From Gnetum montanum (lineage: Eukaryota > Streptophyta > Gnetopsida > Gnetales > Gnetaceae): a stretch of 34,386 bases of DNA. Shown here piece by piece: positions 32,182 through 34,386 of this stretch; the stretch's first letter is position 1; each line of letters begins with the position of its first letter. The position numbers and the translations under genes were made by a program. The stretch spans positions 79,905-114,290 of the forward strand of contig MNCI01008066.1 in assembly GCA_015680685.1 (NCBI GenBank), in the 5' to 3' direction. Under the pieces are notes generated by a model. The model did not search any database. It saw only the letters and a program-made list of their open reading frames with translations, and was not told where the DNA came from.

Positions 32182-33360
32182 TTAGGTGGAGGAGGAGGAA
32201 GCCCCTACCCTATCAATAGAAGCAACATTATCAAAAGATATTATCTCCATATCTTGAGCAATACTTGCAAACAAAGTATTAGTAAAAATATCTTGAACAT
32301 GTTGTTCATTCTAAATATTTAACATATAATCATCAATAGATAGACTTCCTTGATGTTTTTTTTATTATGAGGAACCATTTTTAAAACCATCTTAATCAAC
32401 AATAAGATTCTATGAAATGTGAGGAATATATGTTTGTTTTCCCTTAGTCATTGAAGAATTTTTTGAAACTAATTTCATTGAAACTTCTTTGAACATATAC
32501 TTTCTTAAATAACAATAAAAAAAGAGGTGGGCTAACTATTGAAATGTCAATAGAAGAAATCGTTTCAAGATTAGTACCATTTATATAAAAAATCTTAGTA
32601 ATATCTATAACATTTTTGAAAGAAACCTTAGTAGCATTTACAATAGCTTGTTGCTAATGTGTTTGCATTGTCTTTTTTCTTAGCATAAAGGGACATGAAT
32701 CAAATATGTGACCTTCTCAATGACAATAGTGACATGACTTTGGAAGATTGTAATAAACAACCTTCTTTGCCCAGTCAATTTTACTAGCATGCAAAGAAAT
32801 TTCTTACTTAAGCCAATAAAGATCTACTTCAATTATATATTGAATTCTATGAAAATCACTAGCTTTAGTAAGCATTTTAGAATACTTGATCATCCAATAT
32901 GAGAGACAATATCCCTTTCAACTTTTTCAAAAATTAATGGAACATTTAGCAATTTAAAAAAATAAGAAACCTTTCAAAATACAAGAGATGTTGGATTAAA
33001 AGAAGAAGTCCACTTTTGAACAATCAATAAAGCATGATAATGATTGAAAAAACTAATATCAAAGGCCTTAGAAACCATTGTTGAATCAATAAATTCCACC
33101 AACAAAAATGAGTTTGACAAATAATGAGCATGGACAACATCCAAACCTCAATTCTTTCAAACCAAATTTAAATGATTCAAAAAACTTAAGAAATGAGGTA
33201 AATAATTTATATTTTTCATAAAAACATACCTTCTAGAAATTTCTTGAGTAACAGATTTATATACATCATCAGAAAATTCATAGAATGACAAAGAAGTGGT
33301 GGTTCCACTTAAAGGATCATCTACTGAATCTAGTGGTATTATACATAAGATCAATGCCAA
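32182..33360 (-). pseudogene. LINE ORF1 (DUF4283-like domain plus zinc knuckle), decayed
   Basis: ORF1 proteins of plant L1-type LINEs bind element RNA. On the minus strand: SGTTTSLSFYEFSDDVYKSV near 33310, MKNINYLPHFLSFLNHLNL near 33210, FLLVEFIDSTMVSKAFD near 33100, WTSSFNPTS near 33010 (the W-x-x-x-F-x-P typical of DUF4283), LNVPLIFEKVERDIVSHIG, then DFHRIQYIIEVDLYWLK and KVVYYNLPKSCHYCH near 32760, with zinc knuckle CHYCH*EGHIFDSC (one stop inside). The C-terminal part ends with ASIDRVGASSSST and TAA 32184-32182. Frame changes and stops occur. ATG 33360 opens the longest N-terminal frame, but the true start may lie upstream. Confidence 0.75.
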
Positions 33361-33740
33361 ACCCCTTGCTGCCTTGAATCAATAATAAAATCACTGCCAC
33401 TGAAACCCTCATCATGGCATTGTGTCACATGTCTAGTTGGTATTATTAGTGTGCTGCCATGTGATAACATGTAGCTAGTTTGGTGTATGATATTGTATGA
33501 TAGGTGTAGTTGGTATTGCTTTTAGTTATACTAAATATTTTTAAGTAATTTTATAGTTTTCATTCGTTTACTTTTTTTTACTTTAATAATACACATTCTT
33601 ATTTTATTATTAACCTTATTTGTGCTAGTTAGGTACGTTTGACTGAAACACTAATAATGTTAAGGCATTGTGTAACATATGGCATAGTTAGCATAATTTA
33701 TCAGTACCTTAGAAATAAATTTTCTCATATTTAACAAGAA
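33361..33740. other. No gene recognised
   Basis: AT-rich, with repeated GTGTGCTGCCATGTG/CATGTCTAGTTGG-like words near 33420-33490. Possibly the upstream part of the LINE. Confidence 0.3.
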
Positions 33741-33884
33741 GGTGTTAACCTAGTGGTAAGACTCTTGATTTGAAAGCTTTAAGTCATGGATTTGATCCTA
33801 GTGGGAAATTCTAAGTTATAAAGTTATATTTAAACTATATCTTGGCATGCATCTATGTTTCAAATATTTTGCATTCCAACAATC
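33741..33884 (+). repeat. SINE, family A, copy 3
   Basis: GGTGTTAACCTAGTGGTAAG (box A), CATGGATTTGATCCTAGTGG (box B), ATCTTGGCATGCATCTATG and end TTTTGCATTCCAACA. Same family as 21025-21155 and 21291-21427. Confidence 0.75.
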
Positions 33885-34287
33885 ATCCTTCTAACTCTTC
33901 TAATATTTTTATTAGATAATTATGAATTGGATAATGATGATGATGAAAATGAGTATGATTTGTTTCAAATGGCTATAGAGATGATTGGGTCATCAGTGAG
34001 CATAGGATGAGATTAGGTAAATTATCAAGTCAATTTGCAATTGAGTCTTATCCCTATAACAAGAAGTCTCAAATTAGTTGTGGAAGTTTCATGCCAATAA
34101 AGAGGTAGAACATGAAAACTCATAAGAACATTTGACATCTAATAGTAATTAGATGGGTAAATGCTGGTAGAGTGCTAAGATGTTCTTGGGTGTTGCAAAG
34201 ATTGCAAAGTATGAAAAGGTTTTTATTGTAGTAGTAGCTTGAAGCATGTGACAGTAGGATTCATGTTGTTGTGGTGGATATAAGTGT
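33885..34287. other. No gene recognised
   Basis: A short acidic stretch (NDDDENEYDLFQMAIEM, from about 33933) reads open on the + strand and could be a fragment of a coding sequence. Stops follow within 30 codons and no family can be named. Confidence 0.3.
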
Positions 34288-34386
34288 TGATGAGACGCGG
34301 TTTACACTAGGCTGCGATATCGCGTACGCGATATTGCGGCCGACGCGATATCGCGTCTTCTCCTGCGATATCGCGTACGCGATATC
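34288..34386 (+). repeat. Start of an LTR, cut by window end
   Basis: TGATGAGACGCGG... then GGCTGCGATAT, matching the LTR start at 30304 (TGATGAGTCA, later TTGGCTGCGATATT). It continues into three GATATC-centred palindromes. No good polypurine tract precedes it, so it may be a 5' LTR whose body lies beyond the window. Confidence 0.6.
34312..34386. repeat. Palindrome array in LTR U3, near-intact copy
   Basis: Three dyads: GATATCGCGTACGCGATATT (34316-34335, one mismatch from perfect), GACGCGATATCGCGTC (34342-34357, perfect 16) and GATATCGCGTACGCGATATC (34367-34386, perfect 20, continuing past the window). Eroded counterparts lie at 2285-2380, 22640-22716 and 30327-30402. Confidence 0.85.

Overview
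The window looks like repeat-rich, AT-rich nuclear DNA of a seed plant with a large genome; a gymnosperm is possible but the sequence does not prove it. The evidence is decayed Ty3/gypsy elements of Athila type (primer site matching plant tRNA-Asp, gag knuckle CX2CX3HX4C, RT motif FMDD, a third ORF after integrase), plant-type LINE pieces, tRNA-derived SINEs, and a broken plant LRR receptor kinase. I see no intact host gene, no rRNA gene and no CRISPR array.

Layout. 1-2387: the 3' end of a + strand LTR (1-327) abuts the gag of a related minus-strand element (gag 1388-328, primer site 1523-1506, LTR 2387-1525). 3735-5190: minus-strand remnant of a third-ORF protein from another element. 5738-13435: + strand Athila-type element with protease, RT/RNase H, integrase, third ORF, polypurine tract and a short LTR remnant, but no gag or 5' LTR. 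13436-17800: mostly unassigned, with small tandem duplications and one possible exon near 15.4-15.8 kb. 17808-20169: minus-strand LRR receptor-kinase pseudogene. 21025-22568: a nest of SINEs and a 5'-truncated LINE RT. 22620-31143: an 8.5-kb element with both LTRs. 31151-33884: SINE, LINE ORF1 remnant, SINE. 34288-34386: start of another LTR, cut by the window end.

The most interesting part is the 8.5-kb element. It has LTRs, primer site, polypurine tract, gag (23618-25564) and a third ORF (27314-30112), but no detectable protease, RT or integrase. Both reading frames run from start to end without a net frameshift, yet carry about 44 internal stops, mostly TAG. It looks like a non-autonomous element that kept two coding regions and would have needed pol from a relative such as the one at 5.7-13.4 kb. 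Its decay looks like deamination of methylated CAG and CGA codons.

Two further signals recur. Arrays of GATATC-centred palindromes lie between the LTR start and TATA box of every LTR copy that includes this part, nearly intact in the copy at the window end and eroded at CpG elsewhere. A TATA-like site with shared flanks lies ahead of the third ORF in both + strand elements, which suggests an internal promoter. All calls were made by eye, so identities and boundaries are approximate.
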